Positions 53,934 to 63,601 are shown, counted from the first letter of the stretch. The stretch is DNA of 64,000 nt from Streptomyces sp. R44 (GCF_041053105.1 NZ_CP163444.1:310001-374000); one strand, 5' to 3'. A program made the numbers and translations. The notes: a model not told the origin generated them from the letters alone.

Positions 53934-54386
53934 CTAGCGCTGATAGGTCCCGACCAGAGTGCCCGAGGCGAGCTCCCTGCCCTTCAGGGCACGGTGCACG
54001 TCCTCGACGCCCGGGTGTTCGTGCAGCGGCAGCGGCTCGGACAGGGCGTACAGGCGGAAGAAGTAGCGATGCTGCCCGTGTCCCGGTGGCGGCATCGGCC
54101 CTCCCCAGCCGGCCCGCCCGAATCCATTGGGCCAGGCCCGCCCGCCCTGGGGCGTCTGCCCCTCGGCCACCCCCGTGGTTCCCGGGTCGATGCCGGTCAC
54201 GAGCCAGTGCAGGAAGGTCGTCCCCGGCGCGTCCGGGTCCTCGCAGAGGAGCACCAGCTCCGTCGCCTCATGGGGCACCCCCGACCAGGTCAGGGGCGGT
54301 GAAAGGTTCTCTCCCTCCCCGCTGTGGCGACGGGGGATCACCGTTCTGTCGTCGAACGCGGTGCTGCTGAGTTCAATTCCGCTCAT
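53934..54386 (-). CDS. YbhB/YbcL (Raf-kinase-inhibitor-like, PEBP) protein
   Basis: 150 residues beginning MSGIELSSTAFDDRTVIPRR, with the family pattern GENLSPPLTWSGVP, PDAPGTTFLHWLVTGIDP and GRAGWGGPMPPPGHGQHRYF. These small cytosolic proteins bind phospholipid-like ligands; the role in bacteria is unclear. A start at 54398 would add four residues. Confidence 0.85.
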   Translation of the reverse strand: MSGIELSSTAFDDRTVIPRRHSGEGENLSPPLTWSGVPHEATELVLLCEDPDAPGTTFLHWLVTGIDPGTTGVAEGQTPQGGRAWPNGFGRAGWGGPMPPPGHGQHRYFFRLYALSEPLPLHEHPGVEDVHRALKGRELASGTLVGTYQR

Positions 54387-54495
54387 GCGCGCCGCCATAC
54401 CCGCGGGCGACGGCGCCGGCACCGATCCGGACCGAAACCCCCCTTTCGGCCGAGCACACCCTGCCCCCTCCCGCAGCAGGGGTGAAAATGACGGT

Positions 54496-55029
54496 GTGCC
54501 GACAAGGATCCTGCTGGAGGGACGCCCCGGCTCGGGCAAGACCACCGCCCTCCGTCGACTGGCCGCGCTGCTGCCCACCCGCCCGGCCACCGGCTTCACC
54601 ACCGAGGAGATCCGCCAATCCGGAGCCCGGGTCGGCTTCGCCCTGGAGACGCTGGAGGGCCGGCGCGCGGTGCTCGCCCATGTCGACCTTCCCGGTCCGC
54701 CGCGGGTCGGGAAGTACGGCGTCGACCTGAGCGTCATGGAACGCCTGGCACTGCCGGCGCTGCGGCCGACGGAGTCGGGGGCGCGGCTGGTGCTCATCGA
54801 CGAACTGGGGCGGATGGAACTGGCCTGTCCTGCGTTCCGGGACGCGGTCGATGCCCTGTTCGTGGCAGAGGTCGATGTCGTGGCCACGGTCCATGTGCAC
54901 CGCGATCCCTTCACCGACGCCCTCAGACGACGTGCCGACATCGAGGTCGTCCCTCTCACCGCGGCAAACCGGGACGCCCTGCCCGGGGAGCTGGCGACCC
55001 GCCTGCGCCAGCGCCGAGCCGACCGGTGA
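54496..55029 (+). CDS. THEP1-type nucleoside triphosphatase
   Basis: 177 residues from GTG. Walker A is GRPGSGKTTALRRL and Walker B LVLIDELGRMELACPAF. FTTEEIRQSGARVGFALETL matches the GF-TEEIR block of the family. THEP1 proteins hydrolyse NTPs, with a possible RNA or nucleotide role. Confidence 0.8.
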   Translation: MPTRILLEGRPGSGKTTALRRLAALLPTRPATGFTTEEIRQSGARVGFALETLEGRRAVLAHVDLPGPPRVGKYGVDLSVMERLALPALRPTESGARLVLIDELGRMELACPAFRDAVDALFVAEVDVVATVHVHRDPFTDALRRRADIEVVPLTAANRDALPGELATRLRQRRADR

Positions 55030-55110
55030 GACACCCGGCGTGCGTGCTCACGGCTGGCGGCCCACAGTCCGGACCGCCGCCCTGGAGACCGTACGGTCGC
55101 CGTGCACCCC

Positions 55111-55476
55111 TCACCACTGGTCCCAGTGCAGGACCTGGTCGCGCGGAATCCGCCGGGCGGGGCGGAAGTCGGTGCCTACCGTGTACGCGACCGGGATGAA
55201 GGCCGCCTGCATGACCTCCGCGTACGGGATGCCGAGCACGTCTGCGAACTCCCGCTCCAACGGCAGGTTCCCGGTCGTCCACACGGTGCCGAGACCGCGC
55301 TCACGGGCGGCCGGCATGAAGCTCCACGCGGCGGGCAGGATCGACCCCCAGGTGCCGGCCTGGTGGGTGACGGAGAGGCCCTCGGTGCGACCTTCGACGC
55401 AGGGGATCACGTAGGCGGGCACCTCGTGCAGATGCCGGTACAGGTGCTCGACGCCCGTGTACACCCGCTCCATCAC
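55111..55476 (-). pseudogene. Nitroreductase-family fragment
   Basis: The 121 residues contain ERGLGTVWTTGNLPLEREFA and LGIPYAEVMQAAFIPVAYTV, which is the C-terminal half of NADH oxidase/nitroreductase-like flavoproteins. The FMN-binding N-terminal half is missing. A related out-of-frame piece (FPVSYGPYEAQRMKLGLGAG) lies at about 55490-55550. This indicates a truncated and frameshifted gene. Confidence 0.6.
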
Positions 55477-55586
55477 ACCCGGCGCCGAGACCGAGCTTCA
55501 TGCGTTGAGCCTCGTACGGCCCGTACGAGACCGGGAAGTCCGGGCTTTCACTGAGTGGAATCCGACAAGGAGACAGGGGCGGGGAC

Positions 55587-56125
55587 TTGGGCGAGAGCGT
55601 GGCCGGACGGCTCTTCTCGGCGCTCGACGCTTTCGAGGGCGGCGGCCCGGCTGCCTTGCGCCTCACCGACATCGCGGCCCGCACGGGGCTCCCGGCGCCG
55701 ACGGCGCTGCGTCTGCTGCGGGAGCTGGTGGCCTGGGGCGGTCTGGAACGCGGCGCTGACGGCACGTACCGGCTGGGGATCCGGCTGCGGGTGCTCGGCG
55801 CGGCGGCACCCTGCCCGCGCGGCCTCCTCGACGCGGCGCTCCCGGCGCTGCGGGCCTTGAGCGCCCGGACACCCGGCACACGGTGGTCTCCCCGGGCTTT
55901 CTCGCCGGCCGGCTCGCTCGGACCCGGGCAGCCGGTCTCGCGGCCTGTGCGGAGGAGTTCCGGTGGGGTGAGGTGACGGTGGCGGCTCCTGTGCGGGGCC
56001 CGGCGGGGACGGTCGCCGCACTGGGCGTGACCGTCCCCACCGGCGTTCCCCTGGAACGGGTGACGGCTGCGGTCCGCGCGGCGGCCGGGCGTGTACGGCC
56101 TCCGGAGCCGTCGCCGTCATCATGA
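55587..56125 (+). pseudogene. IclR regulator with deleted middle and frameshift
   Basis: The first part carries the winged helix GRLFSALDAFEGGGPAALRL and TDIAARTGLPAPTALRLLRE. From about 55883, in another frame, only the end of an effector domain appears (RWGEVTVAAPVRGPAGTVAA). About half of the effector domain is missing, so the protein is not functional. It sits next to the broken nitroreductase. Confidence 0.7.
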
Positions 56126-56240
56126 GACCTGTTGCGAAGGCCGATCTCGGGGACATGAGGGTTCCCGCGTACCGGCTTTCGTGCAGTGCAGTGCAGAGCA
56201 GAGCACTGCCGTGTCGTGCATACGGGAGGGGGAGGGAAGC

Positions 56241-56726
56241 GTGGACGCTCATGTACGGACCCGCGTCTCGGTCTACGCGATCGCGGTGGAGGACGACCGG
56301 CTGCTGTTGATTCGGTTGTCGGAGGCCTCGCCCGTGTTCGCACCAGGGCTCTGGCACCTGCCAGGCGGTGGAATCGACCCGGGCGAACAGCCCGTGGCGG
56401 CCCTGGCCCGTGAACTCCTTGAGGAGACAGGACTTGAACTCACCGACGCCCGCCTGCTCGACGCGCGGACCTACGCGGCCCGGCGCCACGGGGTGAGCTG
56501 GAGCCTCACGGCCCTGTTCTACGCCGTTTCCCTCAAGGGCGGGCCGCCGGCGGTGACCGAGATCGACGGCTCCACCGACGCGGCGGCGTGGATCCCCCTG
56601 GCCGACCTGGGGGACGACGCCCTGCTGTCACCGCCGGCCGCCGACGCCCTCCGCATCCTTGAGAAGGTCGAAGTCCCCGGTCTCATGGGCTGGTTGAGGG
56701 ATGCGATCCGCACAGCCGACGTGTAA
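56241..56726 (+). CDS. NUDIX hydrolase
   Basis: 161 residues from GTG, which follows GGAGGGAAGC. The Nudix box GGGIDPGEQPVAALARELLE followed by ETGLEL is complete (Gx5Ex7REUxEExGU), with PGLWHLPGGG before it. It hydrolyses a nucleoside diphosphate-linked compound; the substrate is unknown. Confidence 0.85.
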   Translation: MDAHVRTRVSVYAIAVEDDRLLLIRLSEASPVFAPGLWHLPGGGIDPGEQPVAALARELLEETGLELTDARLLDARTYAARRHGVSWSLTALFYAVSLKGGPPAVTEIDGSTDAAAWIPLADLGDDALLSPPAADALRILEKVEVPGLMGWLRDAIRTADV

Positions 56727-56912
56727 CCGACGACCTGCGACGTGAGCGTGGATTCGACCGGCCGCCCCGCGCTCCGGAGGCCCACGGCGCGCTCGTGATC
56801 ACCGCCCGGCCCGAGCAGGAACCCGCCACCCCGTCCGCTCGTCATGTCCATGGGGGGGTCGCCAAAGACCCACCGCTCTTTCGCTCTTCACCACCCAGGT
56901 CCGAGGAGATCC

Positions 56913-57683
56913 ATGGTCGACACCGTCAACTCACTGGCCGCCCGCCTTCACGAAGTGATGGTCGAGTTCCTGACCAAGGGCCCCGCCGCGGCGGGTACCG
57001 CGGGTTTCCACGACGTCGTCGCGCGCGCCACGGCGCTCGGACCCGACGGCACGTGGCTCGTCGCCGCGGGCCACGCGAGCCTCGGCAGCCTGGCGGGCGC
57101 ACACGGACAGACGGAGCAGGCCATCTTCCATCTCGACGCCGCGGTGACAGCCGGCTACAACGACTGCGTGGCGCTCCACGTCGCCCACCTGCGCCCGCTG
57201 CATCACGATCGCCGCTTCCAGGCTCTGTACGGGCGGATGCGCATCACCCAGGCGGACCTCGACGAGTTCCGCTGGCTGCACCAGGAGATGCAGATCATGT
57301 CGCAGGACGCCCAGCAGGCGGCCGTCGACAACATCGGGCGCCTCGACACCGGGGTGTCGCCGCTCCCCCAGGCCCCCCTGCCGACCCGTGAACCCAACAC
57401 CGTCGGCGTCCTGATCACCCGCATCGAGCTCGCCGCGGTCCAGACGGGACTCCAACGGGTCGTCATGAAGAACGAGTTCCAGCGCAGCGCCGGCAACACC
57501 AGCCTCAGTCTCATCGACGACACGTGGGACTACGCCCGCGCCAGGCGCGACGCATGGGACGCCGACGAACTGGACACCCGGCGCCTGCGGGCCGCCGAAG
57601 CCCGGGCTTTCGTCGCACGGCCCGGCGCCGGCACCACGCTCACCGCCTGCCCGCCGCTGGGCTCGATCACGTACCCGAGCTGA
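56913..57683 (+). CDS. Hypothetical protein, helical, unknown family
   Basis: 256 residues. The ATG at 56913 follows GAGGAGAT. The N-terminal half is helical and includes a TPR-like repeat of the type AGHASLGSLAGAHGQTEQAI followed by FHLDAAVTAGYNDCVALHVA and HLRPLHHDRRFQALYGRM. No catalytic motif was seen. The C-terminus is rich in Arg/Ala. It has no operon partner. Confidence 0.6.
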   Translation: MVDTVNSLAARLHEVMVEFLTKGPAAAGTAGFHDVVARATALGPDGTWLVAAGHASLGSLAGAHGQTEQAIFHLDAAVTAGYNDCVALHVAHLRPLHHDRRFQALYGRMRITQADLDEFRWLHQEMQIMSQDAQQAAVDNIGRLDTGVSPLPQAPLPTREPNTVGVLITRIELAAVQTGLQRVVMKNEFQRSAGNTSLSLIDDTWDYARARRDAWDADELDTRRLRAAEARAFVARPGAGTTLTACPPLGSITYPS

Positions 57684-57771
57684 GGAAGGCCGCACCGGCG
57701 CGGTGGCCTGGTGGGACCACCGACCGAGGAGACGCGTCGTCGTCCCGGTCGGCGACCGCCACCGCGGCCCG

Positions 57772-57841
57772 AGGCGGTAGGCGGAAGGCGGTGGGCGGAA
57801 GACGGTGGGCGGAAGGCGGTAGTCGGCAGGCGGCAGGCGGT
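57772..57841. repeat. 14-bp degenerate tandem repeat
   Basis: Five units of the type AGGCGGTGGGCGGA (variants AGGCGGTAGGCGGA, AGACGGTGGGCGGA, AGGCGGTAGTCGGC) run from 57772 in the space between the hypothetical gene and the TetR stop. Confidence 0.75.
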
Positions 57842-57894
57842 GGACCCAGCCGTGCGGACTCGGCACGCTCGTGCCAGTACGCCGGGAAGGAACG

Positions 57895-58584
57895 TCAGCC
57901 TTTCGCCCTCCCCGCGATGCCGTCCAGGACCCGGTCGAGTCCCCACGCGTACTGCTCGTCGGAGACGTACTGGGCGATCGTGTCCGCCGCTTCGGCCGTA
58001 CGGGGGTAACGGTCGGCGGGGACGGCACGGAGCTGCTCCCGGCGGTTCGCCACCCGCTCGTCGAGGGGCGGGGGCGGCGCGGGTGAGGTGAGTTCGGCGG
58101 CTTCCAGGGCGATCGCCCCGAGGACCTGGACGATCAGCAGGTACGAGGCGCGTGCCGCGTCCGCCGGATCGAGGCCGGCGTCCGCGAGGACCATGAGGAG
58201 GGCTTCGCCGAGCGCGAGGGCGTGAGGGCCGTCCATCGGGCCGGAGAGCAGCAGGTTGACCGCGCCCGGGTGGGCGAGCAGTCGGTGCCGCAGGTCGGCG
58301 GCGAGCGTGTGGATGCGGTCCCGCCAGGGGGTGTCCCGGGCGGTGAGGGCCGCGAGGTCCGTCTCGCCGAGCAGGCGCTCGACGACGGCGCCGACCACTG
58401 CGGCGCGGTCCGGGAAGTACGTGTAGACGGCGTTCGGCGCGAGTCCCAGCTCGGCGGCGATGCCCCGGATGCTCACCGCGTCGGCGCCGCGGGCGCCGAG
58501 CAGCCGTATGGCCGCCGCGACCACCTCGTCCTCGCCTACCGCCCTCTTCCGGCCCCGCTTCGCCGGCGGCGTGTCCTGTGCCAT
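57895..58584 (-). CDS. TetR-family regulator
   Basis: 229 residues. HTH SIRGIAAELGLAPNAVYTYF preceded by EVVAAAIRLLGARGADAV, and a TetR_C-type ligand domain with GLDPADAARASYLLIVQVLG. It diverges from the membrane-protein/epimerase operon, and two direct repeats in between (58643-58674) are the probable operator. Confidence 0.85.
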   Translation of the reverse strand: MAQDTPPAKRGRKRAVGEDEVVAAAIRLLGARGADAVSIRGIAAELGLAPNAVYTYFPDRAAVVGAVVERLLGETDLAALTARDTPWRDRIHTLAADLRHRLLAHPGAVNLLLSGPMDGPHALALGEALLMVLADAGLDPADAARASYLLIVQVLGAIALEAAELTSPAPPPPLDERVANRREQLRAVPADRYPRTAEAADTIAQYVSDEQYAWGLDRVLDGIAGRAKG

Positions 58585-58642
58585 CCGTACGCCTCCTCGC
58601 TCGTCCTGCCTCGTCCTGACTCGAAACCTTGACGAGTCATTT

Positions 58643-58674
58643 TTGCACGGCGTACATTAATTGCACAGCGTACA
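58643..58674. promoter_or_regulatory. Direct-repeat operator between TetR and the membrane/epimerase operon
   Basis: TTGCACGGCGTACA (58643-58656) and TTGCACAGCGTACA (58661-58674) are 18 bases apart and differ at one position. They lie 20-51 bases before the ATG at 58694 and 59 bases from the TetR start, in an A/T-rich patch. Confidence 0.7.
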
Positions 58675-58693
58675 GAAATTGGAGGTGTTCCCG

Positions 58694-59341
58694 ATGCGTG
58701 CTTTCATGCGGGCTCCCCTGCGTGCCCCCCTGCGTGCCCCTCTGCGTGTCTCGGTACGCGGCCCCAGACGCCCCGCTCTGCTCGTCTGGGGCCGATGGAC
58801 GGCCGGTTTCCTCGCGTTCCCGATCGGCGGACTCGCCGGCCGCGCGGCGGCCGGTCCGGTCGACGACGCGATGAGCGCCCTGGTGGGCGGGGTCGTGACC
58901 GGGGCGGTGATCGGCGCCGGGCAGGCACTTCTCTCCTCCGGCCGACTGAGCCCGCCGCGCTGGGCCGCGGCCACCGCGGCCGGCAGCGGGCTCGGGCTCC
59001 TGCTCGGTGCCGCCCTGGTCGGCCATCGGACCGATCTCGGTTCACTGGCGCTCATGGGCGCCGTCGAGGGCGTCCTGCTCGGCGTGGCCCAGGCCTGCGC
59101 CCTGCCGCGCACCGCCCGCCTGCCGTGGCTCTGGGCCGTGGCCATGCCGGCCCTGTGGGCGGCGGGCTGGACGGTCACCACGCTCGCCGGTGTCGGCGTG
59201 GACGCGCGGTTCACCGTCTTCGGCGCCACCGGCGCGCTCACCTTCTCCGCCCTCTCCGGCATCCTGCTCCACCGACTCCTGCCCGCCACCGCCCCCGGCC
59301 GGACCACCGGCTCGGACGCTCTCCGCGAGGTCGACGCATGA
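58694..59341 (+). CDS. Membrane protein, unknown
   Basis: 215 residues. ATG at 58694 follows GGAGG. The N-terminus is a positively charged repeat of Arg-Ala-Pro-Leu (RAPLRAPLRAPLR) encoded by a tandem 12-base unit. Four to six hydrophobic segments follow, including FPIGGLAGRAAAGPVDDAMS and LVGGVVTGAVIGAGQALL. It overlaps the next gene (ATGA) and is part of the TetR-controlled operon. Confidence 0.65.
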   Translation: MRAFMRAPLRAPLRAPLRVSVRGPRRPALLVWGRWTAGFLAFPIGGLAGRAAAGPVDDAMSALVGGVVTGAVIGAGQALLSSGRLSPPRWAAATAAGSGLGLLLGAALVGHRTDLGSLALMGAVEGVLLGVAQACALPRTARLPWLWAVAMPALWAAGWTVTTLAGVGVDARFTVFGATGALTFSALSGILLHRLLPATAPGRTTGSDALREVDA

Positions 59342-60297
59342 AGCACACCACCACCCCCCGTCACGTGATCTTCGGCTCCGGCGCCGTGGGCACGGCCGTC
59401 GCCGAGTCCCTGGTACGCCGAGGGGAGTCCGTCCGCGTCGTCAACCGGTCCGGCCGCGCGGACCTCCCGGACGGCGTCGAGGTGGTCGCGGGCGACGCGG
59501 CCGACCCCGCGTTCACCACCGCCGTCGCGGCCGGCGCGGCCGTCGTCTACCAGGCGCTCAACCCGCCGTACCACCGCTGGCAGCAGGAGTTCCCGACGCT
59601 GCAGGCCGGGGTGCTCGCCGCGGCCGAGGCCGCCGGAGCCCGGATGGTCTCGATGGACAACGTCTACAGCTACGGTGCGCCCGGGGGCCGCCCGTTCACC
59701 GAGGAGACCCCCGACGCGGCCACCACCCGCAAGGGCCGGCTCCGGGGGCGGATGGCCCAGGACCTGCTCGCCGCGCACGAGGCCGGGCGCGTGGAGGTCG
59801 CGATCGGCCGCGCCTCCGACTACTTCGGGCCGCGCGGCGGCGCCCAGTCCAACCTCGGCGACCTGGTCTTCCCGGCCCTCCTCGCCGGGCGCACCGCGAC
59901 CGTGCTCGGCGATCCGGACCAGCCCCACACGTACACCTTCATCCCCGACATCGGGGAGGCGCTCGCCCTCCTGGGCCTCCACCCCGACGCCCCGGGCCGC
60001 ATCTGGCACCTCCCCAACGACCCGCACACCCGCACCACCCGCGAGCTCGTCGACCTGGCCCACCACGCCACCGGCCGCCCCGGCACCGCCCGGCTGCGCC
60101 GGATGCCGACGTTCGCGCTGTACGCGATGGGCGCGGTCAACCGCACGGTGCGCGAACTCATCGAGATGCAGTACGAGTTCGCCGAGCCGTTCGTCGTCGA
60201 CTCCAGCCTCGTCCGGGACCGGCTCGGCGCCGTCGCCACCCCGGTCGAGGAGGCGCTGGAGCGGACGGTGGCGGCCTACCGCGCCCGCGCGAAGTGA
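59338..60297 (+). CDS. NAD(P)-dependent epimerase/dehydratase-like protein
   Basis: 319 residues. The Rossmann motif is HVIFGSGAVGTAVAESLVRR (GxGxxG). NVYSYGAPGGRPFTEETPDA contains the extended-SDR-type strand but the YxxxK is not obvious, as in atypical reductases, and GRASDYFGPRGGAQSNLGDL is typical of NmrA/epimerase proteins. The substrate is unknown. It is coupled to the membrane protein and probably induced by the TetR ligand. Confidence 0.7.
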   Translation: MKHTTTPRHVIFGSGAVGTAVAESLVRRGESVRVVNRSGRADLPDGVEVVAGDAADPAFTTAVAAGAAVVYQALNPPYHRWQQEFPTLQAGVLAAAEAAGARMVSMDNVYSYGAPGGRPFTEETPDAATTRKGRLRGRMAQDLLAAHEAGRVEVAIGRASDYFGPRGGAQSNLGDLVFPALLAGRTATVLGDPDQPHTYTFIPDIGEALALLGLHPDAPGRIWHLPNDPHTRTTRELVDLAHHATGRPGTARLRRMPTFALYAMGAVNRTVRELIEMQYEFAEPFVVDSSLVRDRLGAVATPVEEALERTVAAYRARAK

Positions 60298-60373
60298 GCG
60301 AGTCACCGGCGTGGCGCCCGGGGCCGCTGAGCACACAACTTCGCTGTCAGCGCCGCCGTTTAAGGCGCCCGCC

Positions 60374-61744
60374 ATGGATATGGAACTGCTGACCGAGTCC
60401 CTCTCAGGGTCCTGGGACTCCACCCGGTCGGCGCGCGATGCGCTCGTGGGGCAGGGGGCCGCTGTCGTCGGAGCGGTACTGGACGTGCTCCGCGACGAGC
60501 AGTCCCCCGTCGACTGGACGGTCTCGGCGGACGTGCTCTGCCGGATCGGGGAGCCCGCTCTCCTGCCCCTGGCGCACGCGGTCGCCTCCGCGGACTCGCC
60601 CGAGATCGAGAGAAGGGCCGGGTGGGCGCTGGCGCGCCTCAAGGTGGAGGATCCAGCGGCCTACGAACCGCTCCTGGACCATCCGCACCCGCAGGTCCGG
60701 AGCGATGCCCTCTTCGCCTTCCAGACCCGCGCCGAGACGGCGGTACGGTTCGTCGATCGGCTGATCCCCTCGCTGGGCGACCCGGAACGCGAGGTCCGGC
60801 ACCGAGCGGTCCAGGCGTTCAAGGCGATCGGCACCGCGAGTGTGCCCAGCCTGCGCCGCGTTCGCCGGATGCCCGCGTCCGGCCCCAGGGTGCGGGCCGG
60901 CGCGCTCGAAGCCCTCGCGGCGATCGCCGGCCCCGAGGGTCTCGACTCCACGGACCAGGACGCCTGGCGTCGGCTGACGGCGATCAAGCTGCGGGACGAG
61001 GTCCCGGACGGCATGCACCTCTGCGGGTCCTGGTACGCGGTGCCGACGACGGACCAGGACGCCGTGCTCGAGGCGTTCGATCTCGGCAGCCCGCAGCCGG
61101 TCACCCTGCGGACCGGTGCGGCGGCCTGGAACCAGGACCACCACGCCTGGGACCGGACCCATCCCCACGCCGCCTGCGCCCGCGTCTTCGTCAGCCCCGC
61201 CCTGCACGGCTGGACGCTGGTCTTCGGCGACGCCTCCCAGGGCACCCACCGCGTCGAGGACGCGGACGAGGAGGGCGAGGCCCTTCCGCTCGTCGTGCGA
61301 GAGCGGTGCACCGACCTGAGCCGGCGCTTCGGATCCGCCCAGTGGTACGGGATGAGCTGCGGCGACGGCTGGACCGCCTGGTGCATCGCCGAAGACGGAG
61401 AGGTCGTACGCCACTACGACGCGGAGGACGCCGAGGAGAACGGCGACGAGGAACCCTCTCACCCGGCCGAAGCCGGCTACCTCCTGCCGCATGAGGACGG
61501 CTTCCCCGAGGACGCGTTCGACGACGTGGACATCTCGGACTCCGAGGCGTTCACCACCCGGTACAACCAGCTGAAGGAAGAGCTCAAGATCCCCGACACC
61601 TGCTACGCCAACGACATCGCGGCACGCTTGTCCGTCGACCCCGGAGCACTCGGAGCCCACACCACGACTTCGGGCCGCGGAGTCCTCGCTCTCACCGCCT
61701 GCGGCCGCGAGCACGGCCACCCCACCGGGGCACTACCCGTGTGA
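60374..61744 (+). CDS. HEAT-repeat protein with an acidic C-terminal domain
   Basis: 456 residues. The N-terminal part contains HEAT/PBS-lyase-like repeats such as SADVLCRIGEPALLPLAHAV and EVRHRAVQAFKAIGTASVPS. The C-terminal part has ARVFVSPALHGWTLVFGDAS, RFGSAQWYGMSCGDGWTAWC and an Asp/Glu-rich tail. The end is of a type often seen in Streptomyces proteins of unknown role. The start ATG at 60374 has no strong ribosome site. Confidence 0.7.
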   Translation: MDMELLTESLSGSWDSTRSARDALVGQGAAVVGAVLDVLRDEQSPVDWTVSADVLCRIGEPALLPLAHAVASADSPEIERRAGWALARLKVEDPAAYEPLLDHPHPQVRSDALFAFQTRAETAVRFVDRLIPSLGDPEREVRHRAVQAFKAIGTASVPSLRRVRRMPASGPRVRAGALEALAAIAGPEGLDSTDQDAWRRLTAIKLRDEVPDGMHLCGSWYAVPTTDQDAVLEAFDLGSPQPVTLRTGAAAWNQDHHAWDRTHPHAACARVFVSPALHGWTLVFGDASQGTHRVEDADEEGEALPLVVRERCTDLSRRFGSAQWYGMSCGDGWTAWCIAEDGEVVRHYDAEDAEENGDEEPSHPAEAGYLLPHEDGFPEDAFDDVDISDSEAFTTRYNQLKEELKIPDTCYANDIAARLSVDPGALGAHTTTSGRGVLALTACGREHGHPTGALPV

Positions 61745-61953
61745 CGCCCCCGCCCCTACCCGCCGCCGACCGGGAAGACCGCGGAACCGTCTCTGCACAG
61801 ACGGGAAGCGGGTAAAGCGGCCCTCCACGGGCCGGCGCCCCTTGGGACCGCAGGTGCGGGGAGCAGCCGGCCGGAGACCCTGCCCGACGCTCGGGCACTG
61901 CCCACGCGGTCGCGGCGGCGCCGTCGTCACCCGTGCCCGGCGACGGACCGCGG

Positions 61954-62337
61954 TCAGCGATCGACCACCCGGCACACGCCCGCAGGCCAAGATCCCGTAC
62001 CCACGATGTGCGCCACAAGCCTGAACGCCTCACCGATGGGGACCGTGTCTTCATCGGGGTACTCGTCGTCCTGCCCGTTCGCGAGGACAAATCCGCCGCT
62101 CGATCCCTCGGCCCCCGGGTCCACTGCATGCTCGCCGGGATCTCCCTCTTCTTCGAGCAGCATCACCATGGCCCGCTCGGCGTTCGTCACGAAGGCCAGC
62201 AAGCGTCCGGAAGAACTCTTCAACCACGTCTCAAGCCGCCCGCTGTCCGTCCTCGACCGAAGGGTCTCCAGAACCGCGTCGGACGACACAGGGACAAGAG
62301 TGTCGTCTTTGATCACCCAGGACTCGATCACGACCAC
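61954..62337 (-). CDS. Imm1-like hypothetical protein
   Basis: About 127 residues from GTG at 62337 (GAGG before it). The tail FVLANGQDDEYPDEDTVPIG then EAFRLVAHIVGTGSWP has the pattern of Imm1-type immunity proteins, where a Glu/Pro-rich segment leads to tG-xxP. The upstream part is Arg/Ser-rich if a longer start is used, which argues for the short one. No toxin partner is seen. Confidence 0.5.
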   Translation of the reverse strand: MVVIESWVIKDDTLVPVSSDAVLETLRSRTDSGRLETWLKSSSGRLLAFVTNAERAMVMLLEEEGDPGEHAVDPGAEGSSGGFVLANGQDDEYPDEDTVPIGEAFRLVAHIVGTGSWPAGVCRVVDR

Positions 62338-62642
62338 GACGACCTCACGGACGGATCTACGAGGCTGGCCTTGGATCCGACTCAGCGCCCGCCCGCTGGT
62401 CCTGGACGTTCTGCTCGTGTTCGACAGCGGAGCAGTGACAGTCTGCGCGGGCGACGATTGTGCGGATGTGAAGGCCACGGGCCTCTTGGGGCGGCGGTGG
62501 GTCATCCAGTGCAAGCACCGAAGGGCCGGTATGGCCGGAGCGGCCGTACCCCGCCTCGCCGTCCGACGGCACCGCCCTACGGGCCCAGGGGCGCAGTAGG
62601 CGCCCGCGGTCGCGCATGACGGAATGGAGCGAACCGCTCGCC

Positions 62643-62675
62643 GGTCGGCGCCCGCACATGATGCGGGCGCCGACC
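62643..62675 (-). terminator. Terminator after the cold-shock gene
   Basis: GGTCGGCGCCCGCA and TGCGGGCGCCGACC form a perfect 14-bp stem around CATGA, 17 bases past the cold-shock stop. Confidence 0.8.
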
Positions 62676-62691
62676 GAAGCGGGAGCGGGGT

Positions 62692-62895
62692 TCAGCCGCG
62701 GATGATGTTCTCCGCCTGCGGGCCCTTCTGGCCCTGGGTGATGTCGAACGTCACCGTCTCGCCCTCGGTCAGTTCGCGGTATCCGTTTCCGGAAATGTTG
62801 GAGTAGTGAGCGAAGACGTCCGGTCCGCCTCCGTCCTGGGCGATGAAGCCGAAGCCCTTCTCGGAGTTGAACCACTTCACGGTGCCGCTGGCCAT
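62692..62895 (-). CDS. Cold-shock protein (CspA family)
   Basis: 67 residues. The nucleic-acid-binding motifs [15 protein letters not shown] (RNP1) and [10 protein letters not shown] (RNP2) are complete. It binds single-stranded RNA or DNA and aids translation at low temperature or in stationary phase. The long leader region beyond 62895 is usual for csp mRNAs. Confidence 0.95.
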   Translation of the reverse strand: MASGTVKWFNSEKGFGFIAQDGGGPDVFAHYSNISGNGYRELTEGETVTFDITQGQKGPQAENIIRG

Positions 62896-63079
62896 GCTCG
62901 TCCTTCTGGTCAATTCACCGGTGGCCCGGATTCGGGCCGCCCCGGGCGTCCCCTTCGGACGCCCGAACCAGTACTCCCCGGACGCACGCGTGCTTACACC
63001 CATTCACCGGATCTTGTTCGGATTCCCTGCCCGCGAGCACCGACTCGAAGGGCTCACCGCCATCCGATTCGGGGCCTGA

Positions 63080-63601
63080 GCCCTCCCCACCGCTCGGTCC
63101 GCGCCGAACTCCCCGAGTGCTGCCGGCACAAGGTGGCAGCTGCTCCGTTTCACGGCATCGCCCCTCTCGGGCACCACCGACGCGGGACTCGTCCGCGGCG
63201 TCCTGCTACCGCCGGGACGCCGAGGGGTCAGCCGCGTGGTGCCTTGGGACGGCCACAGCCCCCTCGACCGCGTCACGTTCGAGCTCGGGGACGCCCTCCA
63301 CGCCGCCGCCTCGATGCTTCAGCCGAAGGACGATCCGGAGGACAGCAGCCACCTGGGACTGGACGGCTTCCTGCTGCGGGAGCACAGCATCACACGCCTG
63401 CACGTCAGCACGCCCGACGCCCCCAGCGCTCCCGGCCCTCTCGGCTTACTCGGCCCCCTCGGGATCGACGTCTCCCTCCACGACAAGAGCGGCCGCGGTC
63501 GCGTACGTGTCGGCAACACCGCCCTCGTGGCCGCACTGCCCTCACCGGCCCCCGACGAACTCGCGAGCCACCACTCCCCCGCGGTCACGCGTCAAGCTCC
63601 G
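63080..63601 (+). other. Coding-like stretch without a start codon, probable gene remnant
   Basis: The frame starting after the TGA at 63077-63079 reads LLRFTASPLSGTTDAGLVRG, then LLPPGRRGVSRVVPWDGHSP and VTFELGDALHAAASMLQP, with the high third-position GC of real genes here. It has no usable start codon before 63200 and no stop before the next gene. This suggests a truncated gene. Confidence 0.4.
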
